From NCBI GenBank assembly GCA_004151065.3, contig NWUY0300030136.1:19193-39721 (forward strand): a DNA stretch of 20,529 bases, in the 5' to 3' direction. A model generated the notes under the pieces. The model did no database searches, was not told the DNA's origin, and worked only from the letters and a program-made list of their open reading frames with translations. Both the position numbers and the translations under genes were made by a program. This stretch comes from Larix sibirica. Taxonomy: Eukaryota > Streptophyta > Pinopsida > Pinales > Pinaceae. Positions 1 through 11,015 of this stretch are shown here, in pieces (the stretch's first letter is position 1; every line of letters starts with the position of its first letter).

Positions 1-3000
1 CCAAAATAATCGCCTAGGATACTATACTTAAGTATAATATTAGAATCCTTAAAAAATACCATGAGCCTAATAAACAAAGTGCTTCAAGCCAGAATATAGA
101 TAAGCCTCTTTGGTTCATGTTAGCTTTGAAGGGTGCTTGGGGTGTAGTATACGATGAATTAAAGGTTGTGTTTCAACCTAGTCAAATTAAACCTATTGTA
201 ATGAATCCAACAAGAAATAGTCATCGACATATTCCCCATCTAATTCTATCAAAAATCCAATGCATGAACACCAAGTTTGCACCCAAATTTTTACCAATAT
301 GTCTTATGATGAAAATATGTTTGAACTTATCAAAAGGCACACAATTGTGTGGGAGGTCTACTATAGAAACATAGAAAAATAATCAAAGCAAAGTAAAGAT
401 GAAGAGATGAAGTCATATATGTTAAAGTGGTTTATGGCAATCCTATAGGGAGAAACTATGCAAGGCGGGCCATTGAATTTATAGGCATTCATGTTAGGTC
501 ACATTGGACATTTATGTCACATCTTTATCACACTAGGATTAAAAAAACATTGACTAGTAATTCAAAAAATGGATATTGGGTTTGAGTGTCTCACAAGTAT
601 AGTAATTAAATGATTTTACAAAGATAAAATTTCCATCTTAATCATTGGCCACATGGATGACTACATGATTGAATCATAGATTGATGCCCTCCTCAAAGAC
701 ACTTTACATTCTAATGATTATTTGTGGAGAAGTGTGAGGATTAAGAAAACAAGGGAAGCTGCAAGGCAATAAGTCCATGCCTTCAACGTTGCTCCATGTG
801 TCTGCTGCATTGACCAAGAGGGAACAACAATGGAATAGTTGCTTGCTCGCATTAAGATATGCCACGTAGAGTACATAGTGACAACGTCCCTTTGAAATCT
901 CTTAGTTCAGCTCCTTTGCTCAAAGATTGGAATCAACACTAATTCTCTTAATTGCTGCCACTTATATCTATCCACTGATGACTCTAGATTTGGCAATAAA
1001 TGTTGTAATTTGACATTAACAACTAGCAACAATGCTTTGCGGAAAAACTTAAACACTCAAAATTATGCATTGTGGTAGGTTATCCAAACTCCTTTGTGGT
1101 AAGATTTGAAAATTTCCTAATGATCTCTAAAGATATAGCCACACACGAATTTGAAAGTTTTAATTTTCTACGAGATTGTGGCCAATTAAATCCTTCATAT
1201 TCACTTATAGTGATACTTTTGAACTTCCTCCATGAAATTGAAAGCAATTCTATTCTGAAAGTTTTACAATGAGTTTAGAAACTTGTCACGAAAATTCTCT
1301 TGAACTTACGCCACAACATAAGTTGTGAGATAATTCGATAACAAACTTTGTATATAGTATAGCTATGTTTTTGCATGCCTCACCACTTTTTCCAAGGATG
1401 CTTTAAAATAAATATATTGTAACCTTACTTTGGCTTTCAAGCCTATAACAAGAGTAAATGATATGTTGGAGGAGATCAAATATTTTCGAAAACTTCAAAA
1501 CCTTGTGGTGGGTTTTCTAAACTCGCTATATAATATGTTTTAAAGATGTGATGCAACACTAATAACCCCTATCAAAGTTTCAAAAAGTTTGTAGTAGCTT
1601 TTGAAAATTCAATCGAGCTATGTGAAAAACCGTCGCTATCCTCTTTTTGAGAAACCTCAAAAAGCTACTTTACAAAGTTGTGGAAAGCCTCTACAAATAA
1701 TTTGCAAGATAGTGCCACAAATCCCAAAAAAAGGAGTTCCAAAATTGTATATGAAACTGTGGTTTTGAAAAGTGCCACAAAGATATAAAGTGAGTTTTGG
1801 AAAAGCATCATAAGGCTAATATTAAGATAAGTCTCTAGCATGCCGTGATCACTCCAAGGATGTCGACTGTTTATAGTTCCCTTTTTTCTTGAAGAGCTGC
1901 CATGTATGAAAACATTGTTATCTTTGGAGGAGTCACCTGTCCTATAGATCTTGAACCATGCATATGAATGAGTGGGTCTATACTAATTCCAAAGTGTTGG
2001 AAAATAAAGTTGGTGGCCATCCAAAATGATTGACCACATGTTATAAACGGATGGAGTAAGCATGAGATTGGGTTACATATGGTCTTAGGGCTTCTTCAAA
2101 CTTGAAGCCATTAAGAGATGTTTAGTTTCTACTTACTCTGATTTTGATTGATCAATAATGAATTCATTGTATCCACTGGATTTCAATGGAAGGAAGTAGA
2201 AAATGCACTTAACACAACACCTCTGCCTACTGGTGCTTGGTTTTCTGTAGAAACATTTTCCCTTTTCCAAAATCCCCACCTCCTCACTTCACTTATGTTC
2301 ATGGAATCTAGAAAAAAGAATTAGATTATTGGAAAGTTTTGTGCTTGATAACGAATAACAAATGAATTAGGAGTATAAAAAAGATCATACGATATATATT
2401 GTTTTTTATTAACACACACCTTTGACAGGGCAGAGCTCTCCATGGCCATGGTCCGTGGGATAATTTCCAAGAAAAAAAATTCTCAATGAAGAGAAAAATA
2501 TGGAGCACTAGCTGATCGTCGATATGCAACACCTCAATTTTCTCTCAGTCTAAGCATTTAAATGCATGCATCTTTTCAATGATTTCAATGGATCATCCAT
2601 TCAAGGTAATACGTAGTATATTTCTTAAGTCTCCAAATGAATATGGAAGCTTCTGCAATAAGTTGTTTGGTGTTCTACCTAACTTTTTTAGCGCAAGAAA
2701 AAGCAAGTGTTATCAAGAGTTAGCAATCCGGAAAGTAGTAAGGGAGTTGACCAAAGGGAAGGCTAGTAAGAGTTTTCATTGAAGGTAAGTATGCCCATAG
2801 CTAGGGATCAATACTAATAACTATAGATGATACATATCGATGCAGATCATTAATAGGTTAGTCGGTTTCATTTTTTGAATGAGTTGCTTTAGATCTCCAT
2901 GAGTTTCCCTAATCTATCTTCTTAGTGGGCTATGACATGTTTATAAATTGATGTAGGGGCGACCTCACCGTAGTGGTGAGTGCATAAAAGGATGCGTATA

Positions 3001-3182
3001 TGAAGGAGATAATAGAGGGAGATACCATGGAAAGGGAAAAAAATGCCATGTAGAGGCAGTGAGGAAGATACCATGGCACATGCACTCTAAGTGGATTAGA
3101 AGAATTGATTTTTCTACTTTATTAATTCCCTAAATTGATGTTTCTTATTTCCAGAGAAATATAAGAACGCTTGCCTTGATAT
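1..3182. other. AT-rich intergenic DNA without a supportable gene
   Basis: I find no convincing gene here. Short open runs exist, for example 117-374 and 1072-1272 on plus and 2326-2532 on minus, but they have no recognisable domain and are the length expected by chance in AT-rich DNA. Around 420-540 there is a short plus-strand stretch that reads a little like protein, but it is soon broken by stops. A small inverted repeat (CTCACC, 5-base loop, GGTGAG) lies at 2964-2980. The region is probably old, eroded repeat DNA. Confidence 0.5.
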
Positions 3183-3597
3183 GAGGTCAAATAAGAGCTC
3201 CAAACTAGTGATTGGTGCGAACATGAATGTATCCTAAAAACTTAGGATAAAAGATTAATAACTACATTGTTTTTGTGCAAACTAATAGATATTACAAAAA
3301 AGATGGTTTATAAAGTCCCTACTACCTAGAAGATACTAACAAGGCATATTCAAGTCAAGAAGAGGCTAACAAGGCATATTCAATTCAAGAAGAGGCTAAC
3401 AAGGGATATTCAAGTCAAGGAGGCCAAATAAAGGCTCCAAAATAGTGATTGGTGCGAAGATGAATGCATCCTAAAAACTGAGCATAAAAGATGAATAACT
3501 ACATTGTTTTTTGTGCAAACTAATAGATATTACATCAAGTTGGTTTATAAGGTCCCTATTGCTTAGAAGAGACTAACACGGCATATTCAAGGCAAGG
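3183..3597. repeat. Diverged direct repeat (period about 237 bp) with 30-bp tandem units inside
   Basis: The segment starting at 3183 (GAGGTCAAATAAGAGCTCC) recurs in diverged form from 3420 (GAGGCCAAATAAAGGCTCC), and similarity runs to about 3597. Shared blocks include AGTGATTGGTGCGAA and CAAACTAATAGATATTACA. Between the copies are three head-to-tail 30-bp units at 3331-3360, 3361-3390 and 3391-3420, sharing the core CTAACAAGGCATATTCAA. A fourth, more diverged unit ends the second copy at about 3568-3597. This looks like a local segmental duplication plus expansion of a minisatellite unit. No coding role is apparent. Confidence 0.85.
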
Positions 3598-3750
3598 GTA
3601 AGACAAATGACCAAAGTGTTAGAGGAATTAAATAAATGTTTTTAAGTTTCCATGAAAATGTAATATTTTTTTTGAAATTTGGTTAATGTTTTACTTATGT
3701 TGTTTGGTTAATGCGGTAACATAGGAAGATGACATCAAATAAAGCTTTCG

Positions 3751-4411
3751 GTGGGTGAGATATATAAAATGAAAAATATGATTGTAGAAAGTTCATCTTC
3801 ATCCATTAGAGATGACAAAAGTCAAGTTGGGACTTTATTTGGTATAGACTCCACAAACAATGCATTGAATGTTATATTGAAGTTGATCGAGCAACTAGAG
3901 TCACTTTCTTCTTCTATTGAACCTATTATCAATGTCAATGTATGGGAAGGTAAAAAGGTTCAATCTACCCTAAACGCAAGAGTATTGTGGGGAATAAGCA
4001 TTATCCTTCAAACTCTTAATAGAATAGCATGCACAAAGAAATGGATGGAAGTAGTGTGGCATAATTCATAAATAGTCAAGATTAAAAGTTTTAAAGTTAA
4101 ATATTTGTTTACTATTTTTTAATTTGGGATTAAAAATATGTATATTTGATTACCTCATTTTTGGTCGTATTAGGGTCCAAGTAAAACACCACTCAATGAA
4201 GGAGATAAAGTGGAGCTGATAAGTCCAATTTTGGGGAGTTGTTCAATATGATGGCGGGATACATTCGCTTCACAAGTGAGATGGAGTGAAGCTTAGTGAT
4301 GGAGTTGTGAATGTTTATGTGAATCATGTTATAAAACACATTTGCTTGTCTTTTCAAGATAGAATTAATGACAATGTATATTTATTAGAAATGAAGAATA
4401 TGGCTTTGTAA
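3751..4411 (+). pseudogene. Possible decayed gene fragment, unrecognised (weak Tudor-like end)
   Basis: A 106-codon open run (3751-4071) has a Ser-rich start and a helical middle (LNVILKLIEQLESLSSS). After about 100 AT-rich bases, a pyrimidine-rich tract ending in TATTAG could be a 3' splice site. The same frame then reads KTPLNEGDKVELISPILGS (from 4183) and stops. Another frame continues with a stretch including VVQYDGG, and after a stop NHVIKHICLSFQDRI, ending at TAA 4409-4411. The order GDKVEL then VVQYDGG loosely resembles a Tudor/PWWP-type barrel. I see no start context or intact domain and do not recognise the gene. It may be an eroded gene copy or chance. Confidence 0.3.
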
Positions 4412-4855
4412 TTTGGCTTGTAGTGTTATTGAAAAGAATATAAACATAGGAAGAAATTATTTTGATCACACTTGCACTAGATTCAACAAGTTTTTTCCAT
4501 TTTAGATATTTGGTAAAGTTGATACAATTTTTGATATAATATAAATATTTTAAAAACTTGTTATGGAATGATAATGTAAATCCATTTAGTTGTAATCTAT
4601 CTATTTTCTATTCAATTTGTGGCCACTTAAGGAATTGATATTTTGTCTTTCTATCCATGGTGTTTCGTATTGCATTCTAACTTGTGGCTAGATATTATTT
4701 TACTAATTTACAATATGTGTGTTTTATACTGCTCCAAGCAATAGCTTCTATAAGTATATATTTGTACATTGTGGGAAAATGATTGGGTACATTTTTAACT
4801 TATGCACAAGTTGTTTTCTAACACGAACGTACACACCATAAGTGTTGGCTAGTAT
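4412..4855. other. AT-rich DNA, nothing recognised
   Basis: This stretch of about 440 bases lies between the possible gene relic and the duplicated block. It contains no open frame of note, no repeat and no RNA-like structure that I can support. Confidence 0.5.
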
Positions 4856-6309
4856 TTGAACCAAACACTTTGTATTTTGGCACCCTTCTTTATGGTAGTC
4901 TAAGTTATCTAGTTAAGAGATTAACTTTCATCATCTACTTGGCAAATAACCTTTTATTATGGTGAAATCGACATTAGAGCCTGTATTGCAAGCAAACATT
5001 ATGACACACTTGCTAAAACAAGGATTTCAAAACAATATATCTCTATCAAGCATGATAAGAGTTCCAACATCATAATTTTTTTTTTGTCAAGAAGCATTGC
5101 CAAATATTTTGTTTCTCATGGTAATAAAATATCCTTTGATCCCATTTGTAAATTATTATTATATATGGCTTAGAGACAATTCAAGTCCTTATAGATGCTC
5201 TTCTTAATATTGCCCCTTATGTTCCAATAAACCACATAGAGGCATGTTTGCAAATAGAGTTCAGTGATTCATTGTTATGCTAAACTATTATTGTCTAGCA
5301 TGAACATGTGGGATGTTTGCTCATAATTAGATTTGTTTGTGTAGGAATGTCCTTCTCTTATAATGCATGTGATTGAACATTCTAATATATTTACACTAGT
5401 TGACCCATGGCTTGCATGCCAAGAAATAGATCAATGATAATGATTATTGAGAATATATAGATTCATTACTCTTTGCATTAATTTATTTGCAGTATTGTTT
5501 AGAACAAGAATATCAAATTCTTTCAAGTTTTTAACAAGTCTCGATCAAATAAACCCAGAGTGATAAATGAATTTCAAATACAATTTGGGACATGGCCTTT
5601 CAAGTAGAAAGTATGATTTTTTGTTAGAAACATTGGCCTCAACAAGAACTAGACCATAAACTTTTTTCTTGAAATTATAGCTTGTGTGTTTAACCCATTC
5701 ATCAACTTCAAATATATGGCGAACCCCATAATGTTTCAATGATTGCAAAAGTCAAATATATCATATTTAACCTATTTATCCAATTTAGTGTTGATCTCTA
5801 TTTCTCCAAAATATAGCCCTTTTCTGACCCATTTTCACCAATAGAAATCTCTAACTCCCTTATCTGAGCTCAAAATTCTTTAAGTTCCTCTTTTGGAGGT
5901 TCATAAATGGGAAACATTGCAAAATTATCTTCAACATCTACAAGTTATTCCTTAGTTGTCACAATCCACTCTTGTCAAGATTCTTCTCTCTTGTTTACCC
6001 CTTCAATTTCATTGGCTCAATGTTTACCATTTACTCAACATTTTCTCAAACATGTATACTGACCTAGTTTTTAGTGTCAGTGATATATATGTGTGTTTTA
6101 CCCAATTTTGTATGTTATATGATAATTAGCATTGTGTAAATCCATCTTTCTATCACTTTCAAGATTTGCATATAAAATAAGAAGCAAGGTTCTCAAACAC
6201 ACACACACACACACACCCAATGAATACACGTATTTGACTAGTATGACATGCACTTGAAAAATCAAGTCATAAGTAAATATCCATCAACATTGTTGCTTAA
6301 CATTTCGTA
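4856..6309. repeat. 1,454-bp block, first copy of an exact duplicate
   Basis: This block begins TTGAACCAAACACTTTG and ends CATTTCGTA directly before the single N at 6310. It recurs at a constant offset of 1,455. The T10 run near 5076, the (AC)10 tract and a 67-codon minus-strand open run (5545-5748, repeated at 7000-7203) all match in place and content. I saw no substitution or indel in the stretches I compared. Such identity, in DNA that is otherwise heavily eroded, with an N exactly at the junction, points to two overlapping contigs placed end to end. The 67-residue open run has no recognisable motif and is probably not a gene. Confidence 0.9.
6197..6216. repeat. (AC)10 microsatellite, first copy
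   Basis: Ten uninterrupted AC units lie between CTCAA and CCAATG. The same tract with the same unit number sits at 7652-7671. Equal length at a fast-mutating locus argues that the two copies are the same physical locus. Confidence 0.9.
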
Positions 6310-6310
6310 N
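6310..6310. other. Single-N scaffold join
   Basis: One ambiguous base lies exactly between the two identical 1,454-bp blocks. If it is T, the junction reads GTATTTGAA, the same as the left flank of copy 1 (4852-4860). A lone N is a common placeholder for a join with a negative or unknown gap estimate. Confidence 0.85.
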
Positions 6311-7764
6311 TTGAACCAAACACTTTGTATTTTGGCACCCTTCTTTATGGTAGTCTAAGTTATCTAGTTAAGAGATTAACTTTCATCATCTACTTGGCAA
6401 ATAACCTTTTATTATGGTGAAATCGACATTAGAGCCTGTATTGCAAGCAAACATTATGACACACTTGCTAAAACAAGGATTTCAAAACAATATATCTCTA
6501 TCAAGCATGATAAGAGTTCCAACATCATAATTTTTTTTTTGTCAAGAAGCATTGCCAAATATTTTGTTTCTCATGGTAATAAAATATCCTTTGATCCCAT
6601 TTGTAAATTATTATTATATATGGCTTAGAGACAATTCAAGTCCTTATAGATGCTCTTCTTAATATTGCCCCTTATGTTCCAATAAACCACATAGAGGCAT
6701 GTTTGCAAATAGAGTTCAGTGATTCATTGTTATGCTAAACTATTATTGTCTAGCATGAACATGTGGGATGTTTGCTCATAATTAGATTTGTTTGTGTAGG
6801 AATGTCCTTCTCTTATAATGCATGTGATTGAACATTCTAATATATTTACACTAGTTGACCCATGGCTTGCATGCCAAGAAATAGATCAATGATAATGATT
6901 ATTGAGAATATATAGATTCATTACTCTTTGCATTAATTTATTTGCAGTATTGTTTAGAACAAGAATATCAAATTCTTTCAAGTTTTTAACAAGTCTCGAT
7001 CAAATAAACCCAGAGTGATAAATGAATTTCAAATACAATTTGGGACATGGCCTTTCAAGTAGAAAGTATGATTTTTTGTTAGAAACATTGGCCTCAACAA
7101 GAACTAGACCATAAACTTTTTTCTTGAAATTATAGCTTGTGTGTTTAACCCATTCATCAACTTCAAATATATGGCGAACCCCATAATGTTTCAATGATTG
7201 CAAAAGTCAAATATATCATATTTAACCTATTTATCCAATTTAGTGTTGATCTCTATTTCTCCAAAATATAGCCCTTTTCTGACCCATTTTCACCAATAGA
7301 AATCTCTAACTCCCTTATCTGAGCTCAAAATTCTTTAAGTTCCTCTTTTGGAGGTTCATAAATGGGAAACATTGCAAAATTATCTTCAACATCTACAAGT
7401 TATTCCTTAGTTGTCACAATCCACTCTTGTCAAGATTCTTCTCTCTTGTTTACCCCTTCAATTTCATTGGCTCAATGTTTACCATTTACTCAACATTTTC
7501 TCAAACATGTATACTGACCTAGTTTTTAGTGTCAGTGATATATATGTGTGTTTTACCCAATTTTGTATGTTATATGATAATTAGCATTGTGTAAATCCAT
7601 CTTTCTATCACTTTCAAGATTTGCATATAAAATAAGAAGCAAGGTTCTCAAACACACACACACACACACACCCAATGAATACACGTATTTGACTAGTATG
7701 ACATGCACTTGAAAAATCAAGTCATAAGTAAATATCCATCAACATTGTTGCTTAACATTTCGTA
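6311..7764. repeat. 1,454-bp block, second copy
   Basis: This is an exact repeat of 4856-6309. It ends CATTTCGTA and continues without a break into unique sequence (TTATAGAGAATTGC). Copy 1 has the unique left flank and copy 2 the unique right flank, as expected if contig A ends at 6309, contig B starts at 6311 and the two overlap by the whole block. The true locus would then be one copy. A real recent tandem duplication through the short GTAT homology is the alternative. Confidence 0.9.
7652..7671. repeat. (AC)10 microsatellite, second copy
   Basis: This is the same tract as at 6197-6216, shifted by 1,455. It is probably the same locus represented twice. Confidence 0.9.
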
Positions 7765-7999
7765 TTATAGAGAATTGCATATACATGAGCCATAGAAATG
7801 AAGTGCATATCACTCTTAATGATCTAGGGATTATTTGTTTCCTCACTTGAAATAATCCTCCATGCTTGGCTCATCCCAAAACAAATTTTTCTTTAGTATT
7901 CTAAATCTAAATCATTATACGTTGTCAATGATGTAAGATTTAAACTTGGTTTGTAGATAGTTATATCAAGGAGGAAATCTGATGATACAAATGTAGTGC
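7765..7999. other. AT-rich DNA, nothing recognised
   Basis: This is the unique flank after the duplicated block. I see no gene, repeat or structured RNA. Confidence 0.5.
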
Positions 8000-8344
8000 T
8001 TAAATTGTCATTGTATCACATGGAATCTTACTTATGTTAACATTATTCTTGATCATCGAAGAACTTGATCTTATTTGGGACATGTAGAAAGCCACGAAGC
8101 ATTGATTATCCTTAGACAAATCTTGGTAATGAGGTTCATTACCATGTAAATGACCTATGCCTTCATAAATATCATGAAACATTCAACAAATTTACACTTC
8201 TTTCAAGCATTCATCTGTGCCCTCATAAACATTTCCTTTCAAAGGCACAATTGTATCACATAGTGGAATTATTTCCACAATTAGTTTAGAAAAAATCACT
8301 AATGATGCCACCAAAACATGAAAATTATTGATGTCGACTATATG
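8000..8344 (-). pseudogene. Weak minus-strand coding relic, unrecognised
   Basis: One minus-strand frame stays protein-like for about 115 codons apart from a TAA and a TGA, four codons apart, just upstream of 8182. The first part includes VIFSKLIVEIIPLCDTIV and the second HDIYEGIGHLHGNEPHYQD. I do not recognise a family, and there is no clear start or promoter. AT-rich DNA can produce such runs by chance, so this is only a hint of an old gene or transposon fragment. Confidence 0.22.
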
Positions 8345-8980
8345 TTATTCCTGTAAGGTACAAGATTAATTGTGTCATTTCATAAATCCATCATAGTATA
8401 ATGAAATTTGAAAGGATTCATCCTTCCTACCTTTCCCAACCTTCCATTAGATCATAGATAGATAGGTCTGATTTTTTCTTTATCACCAAATTAGTTGTTA
8501 ACACACAAAGACCGATTTGGTATTGTATCATGAAAGCTTCCAATTGAAGTATATCTAGAGAGAGCGGACAACTTTAAGAAGAAGAATAAATTGTTTCTCA
8601 CATTCCATTGCATATTTTATAACATTCATCAATATCATATATTCTAGAGGATATAGTACCTTGATATTAAAGTTTCCATTGTCTAGAATGTTTTCTACAA
8701 TGATATTCATTTAGATCTTAACAACCATTGAGAGTTTTCTTTAATCTCTAACTTAGATCGGCACAATGGTATCTTATTTGGGCCATTATTCAAACCTCTC
8801 AAACCTTTATCCTTGCTGAAAGGATTCCTTATTTCCAAAACAGAAAGTTCTTGCATTCTTTAAAGTTATTGTAATTATCATTCATGCATGGAAAATAATT
8901 ACCTTAATTCATTTTTGACTAAATTATCCTTGTCATATGATAAATAATCATATGAAAGTAATGGATAAAACTATGATTTA
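8345..8980. other. AT-rich DNA, nothing recognised
   Basis: There is no supportable gene or repeat in this stretch. It ends at a visible change in base composition near 8985, where GC-richer DNA begins. Confidence 0.5.
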
Positions 8981-8984
8981 TAGG

Positions 8985-9662
8985 CAAGCCTCAGCTAAGC
9001 AGTAGAGGAAGGTCCTTTGGGGAGTTGGTTGTTCGATGTTTGAGCAGAGGGTTTTGGAGCTGAGGGTAATGGTGGACGAAATAATGGCACCTATGAAATA
9101 TCCAGAGGTTTGGCTCTGTGAGGAGTCTGTATCCAAGCTTTCGTGATATGCTCTGGGGTCTAGGCTCCCTTTGGCCGGTAGCAGTATCTCCCCTCGATAT
9201 GAGTTATGCTATGTTTTTTTACTATTTGTTTCTGAGTAGGAATGTCTTGATCGTCCTTCCATTCTTCGGACTGATTATTGCTTTGACCCGATACCGTTTC
9301 TGGTCCCCTAGAGTCGGTTCAACACGGGGTGTTGAAATTAGTACCAACCAGGTAAAAATGTGGGAAGTTCTTTGTGTTTTTTATGGGTCTGATGGGTCAG
9401 GCTCTATTGTTTTTTGTGGTTTTGCTCGGTTGGTGTTGGTTGTTAACCGAGTGGTGGCGTTCTGTTTTTACCCCTACTGTTTTTAGGTACCGAGTTTCCT
9501 GGGGATGCTTTGACACCTCTCCTGTGATTTGTGGGGTTTCGATGTTAGTATGGGCTCTCGTAGTGCGGAAGTGATGTTTGGGGTTTACACAAACCATATT
9601 GCCCAGATATCATTTTCCCATCTTTTTCTGGGTCAAGGGGGGTTTCTCAGGGGAAGGAGACA
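8985..9662 (+). mobile_element. Probable 5' untranslated region of a LINE-type element
   Basis: This DNA is clearly richer in G and C than everything to its left and merges smoothly into the LINE ORF1 pseudogene at 9663. An open run of 122 codons (9118-9486) has a hydrophobic, Tyr/Phe/Val-rich translation without domain features, so I treat it as incidental. Position next to ORF1, on the same strand and with the same composition, suggests a LINE 5' UTR. The exact left end is not marked by a target-site duplication that I can see. Confidence 0.4.
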
Positions 9663-11014
9663 ATGGGGACTGTGGGAAGTGAGTCCACTGTCCGGACCTG
9701 TCGAGACAAAAGTCGTTCAGGCCCGGGTCTTTTGGGGGGTGATATTCCTATTCGGAAAGAGACTTTTCTCTAGTTTGAGAAAGAACGTAAAGGATGGACC
9801 CTGTTTGTACTCGGGAAAGATGTGACAATGGATTTAGTTTTGGCTCTGAGTGCTCAGGAACTCGTCAAAAAATTAGAGTATATACATTTGAAGCCTCTAG
9901 AAATTCTCTCCTGGGTTCGTGAAAGGTGGAATCCTTTGATTACCAACATTCTGCGGGTTCTAATGCTTGCGAAAGGCTGGATCATGTTCCAGTTCCTCTC
10001 TGAGGGGGACCGAAAGGTCATTGAAGAGAGGTACTGGTTTATGGCAGGGGTTCCTTAGTCCTGCAGAGGTGGCATAATAGTTTTGACCCTCGGAAATAAT
10101 GCCTTTGTAAGCGCCACTCGTGGACGATTCTTCTGGGTTTTCCTTTATAGTGCTGGAAGATTAATGGATTCATGGCGGTTGCCAATACCATTGTTCGCTT
10201 TATTCACATGGAAGAGGAATAGCTCTTCGGGATGGAACATAACACCCCTCCTATGTTGGTCGAGATGGATGCGAACGAGGGTTTACCTAGCGAGCTGGAT
10301 GTTGTATGGGATGGTGGTTCGTTTATTCAATGACTGGACTATTGGCGAATACCATTTCACTGCCATTCCTGCCGAAGAGTGGGTCACTTGAAGGCTCATC
10401 ATGGTGTGAGAAAGGCGGTTGGTCATCATCTTGCCTTGGGTGAAGGTTGTTCTAAGAATCCAGAAGATGGTCAATGGCTTCCCCTGCCTTTGGATAAGAA
10501 CTCGGCATCAAATGCGCTCAGTAAGTTTTCTCACTTACTTCCCGTACTACTCAAGTTTTTACCCCTAGATGTGGTAAAAGATGATATTGATATGGAATTT
10601 AAGGCTCTCTTTGTTCCACCGTCAGGTGTGGTTCCTTCTGTATTGGGTGATGGAGGTCATTTGGGGGATGGCCTTGGATCACCTGGGGATCAGGAGGGTC
10701 CTTTGGGGGGTATTGAACTGTCTCCTGCGATCCAGTCTCTTTCGGACTCTCCTGTGGAGACTGGCGTGAACCCTACTTTGGTGTATGTGGAGGGTGGTGG
10801 GGTTTTGTCTTTCTCTCCTTCCCTGTCAGTTTCTTCCCTGAAAGAATCCCAGTCTCGGATAGTGGGAGAGGCTTTTCTTCCTCTCTACAACTATTCCTAT
10901 GTTGCAAAAGACAATTCGCCTGTGATTCCCATCTCCTCCATTTTTAAGGGAAATGTCACGATACGCAAGCCATGTAAACCTCGTGTTGATGCCTCGAAAT
11001 TCGCAGCACCAATC
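9663..11014 (+). pseudogene. LINE (L1-type) ORF1 pseudogene, DUF4283-like plus zinc knuckle
   Basis: In plant L1-type retrotransposons, ORF1 makes an RNA-binding protein that packages the transcript. The frame opens at ATG 9663. From about residue 42 it reads GWTLFVLGKD, then a DUF4283-like segment with the pattern L-x-W-V-x-E-R-W-N-P-L-I and AKGWIMFQF. After a one-base loss near 10055 the other frame continues with RWHNSFDPRK, AVANTIVRFIH and a knuckle, CHSCRRVGHLKAHH. The spacing is that of a CCHC knuckle, but the last Cys is His. A Pro/Ser-rich tail follows and runs into the N at 11015. In-frame stops are TAG 9771, TAA 10097, TAG 10148, TAG 10220 and TGA 10331. The ORF2 (endonuclease/reverse transcriptase) expected downstream is absent. 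The 257-codon run from 10379 that crosses the N is only the tail of this pseudogene. Confidence 0.75.
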
Positions 11015-11015
11015 N
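11015..11015. other. Single-N scaffold join between two unrelated elements
   Basis: Left of this base is the plus-strand LINE ORF1 tail. Immediately right is the minus-strand RNase H end of a gypsy element. Both reading frames break here, neither with its natural end, and the flanks are not duplicates of each other. The base probably marks an unresolved gap or false join. Confidence 0.75.

Noticed and set aside
2964-2980. Short inverted repeat CTCACC/GGTGAG as a terminator or RNA structure
   Set aside because: A six-base stem is expected by chance in this length of sequence, and no gene ends nearby.
3331-3420. Three 30-bp repeats resembling a CRISPR array
   Set aside because: The units are directly adjacent with no spacers, and the surroundings are plant repeat DNA.
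5545-5748. 67-residue minus-strand ORF, present again at 7000-7203, as a duplicated gene
   Set aside because: The second copy is part of the probable assembly overlap. The translation has no recognisable domain and no start context.
9118-9486. 122-codon hydrophobic plus-strand ORF as a membrane protein
   Set aside because: It lies in the probable LINE 5' UTR, and the Phe/Val/Tyr richness follows from the T/G-rich DNA. Overlapping open runs exist in other frames.
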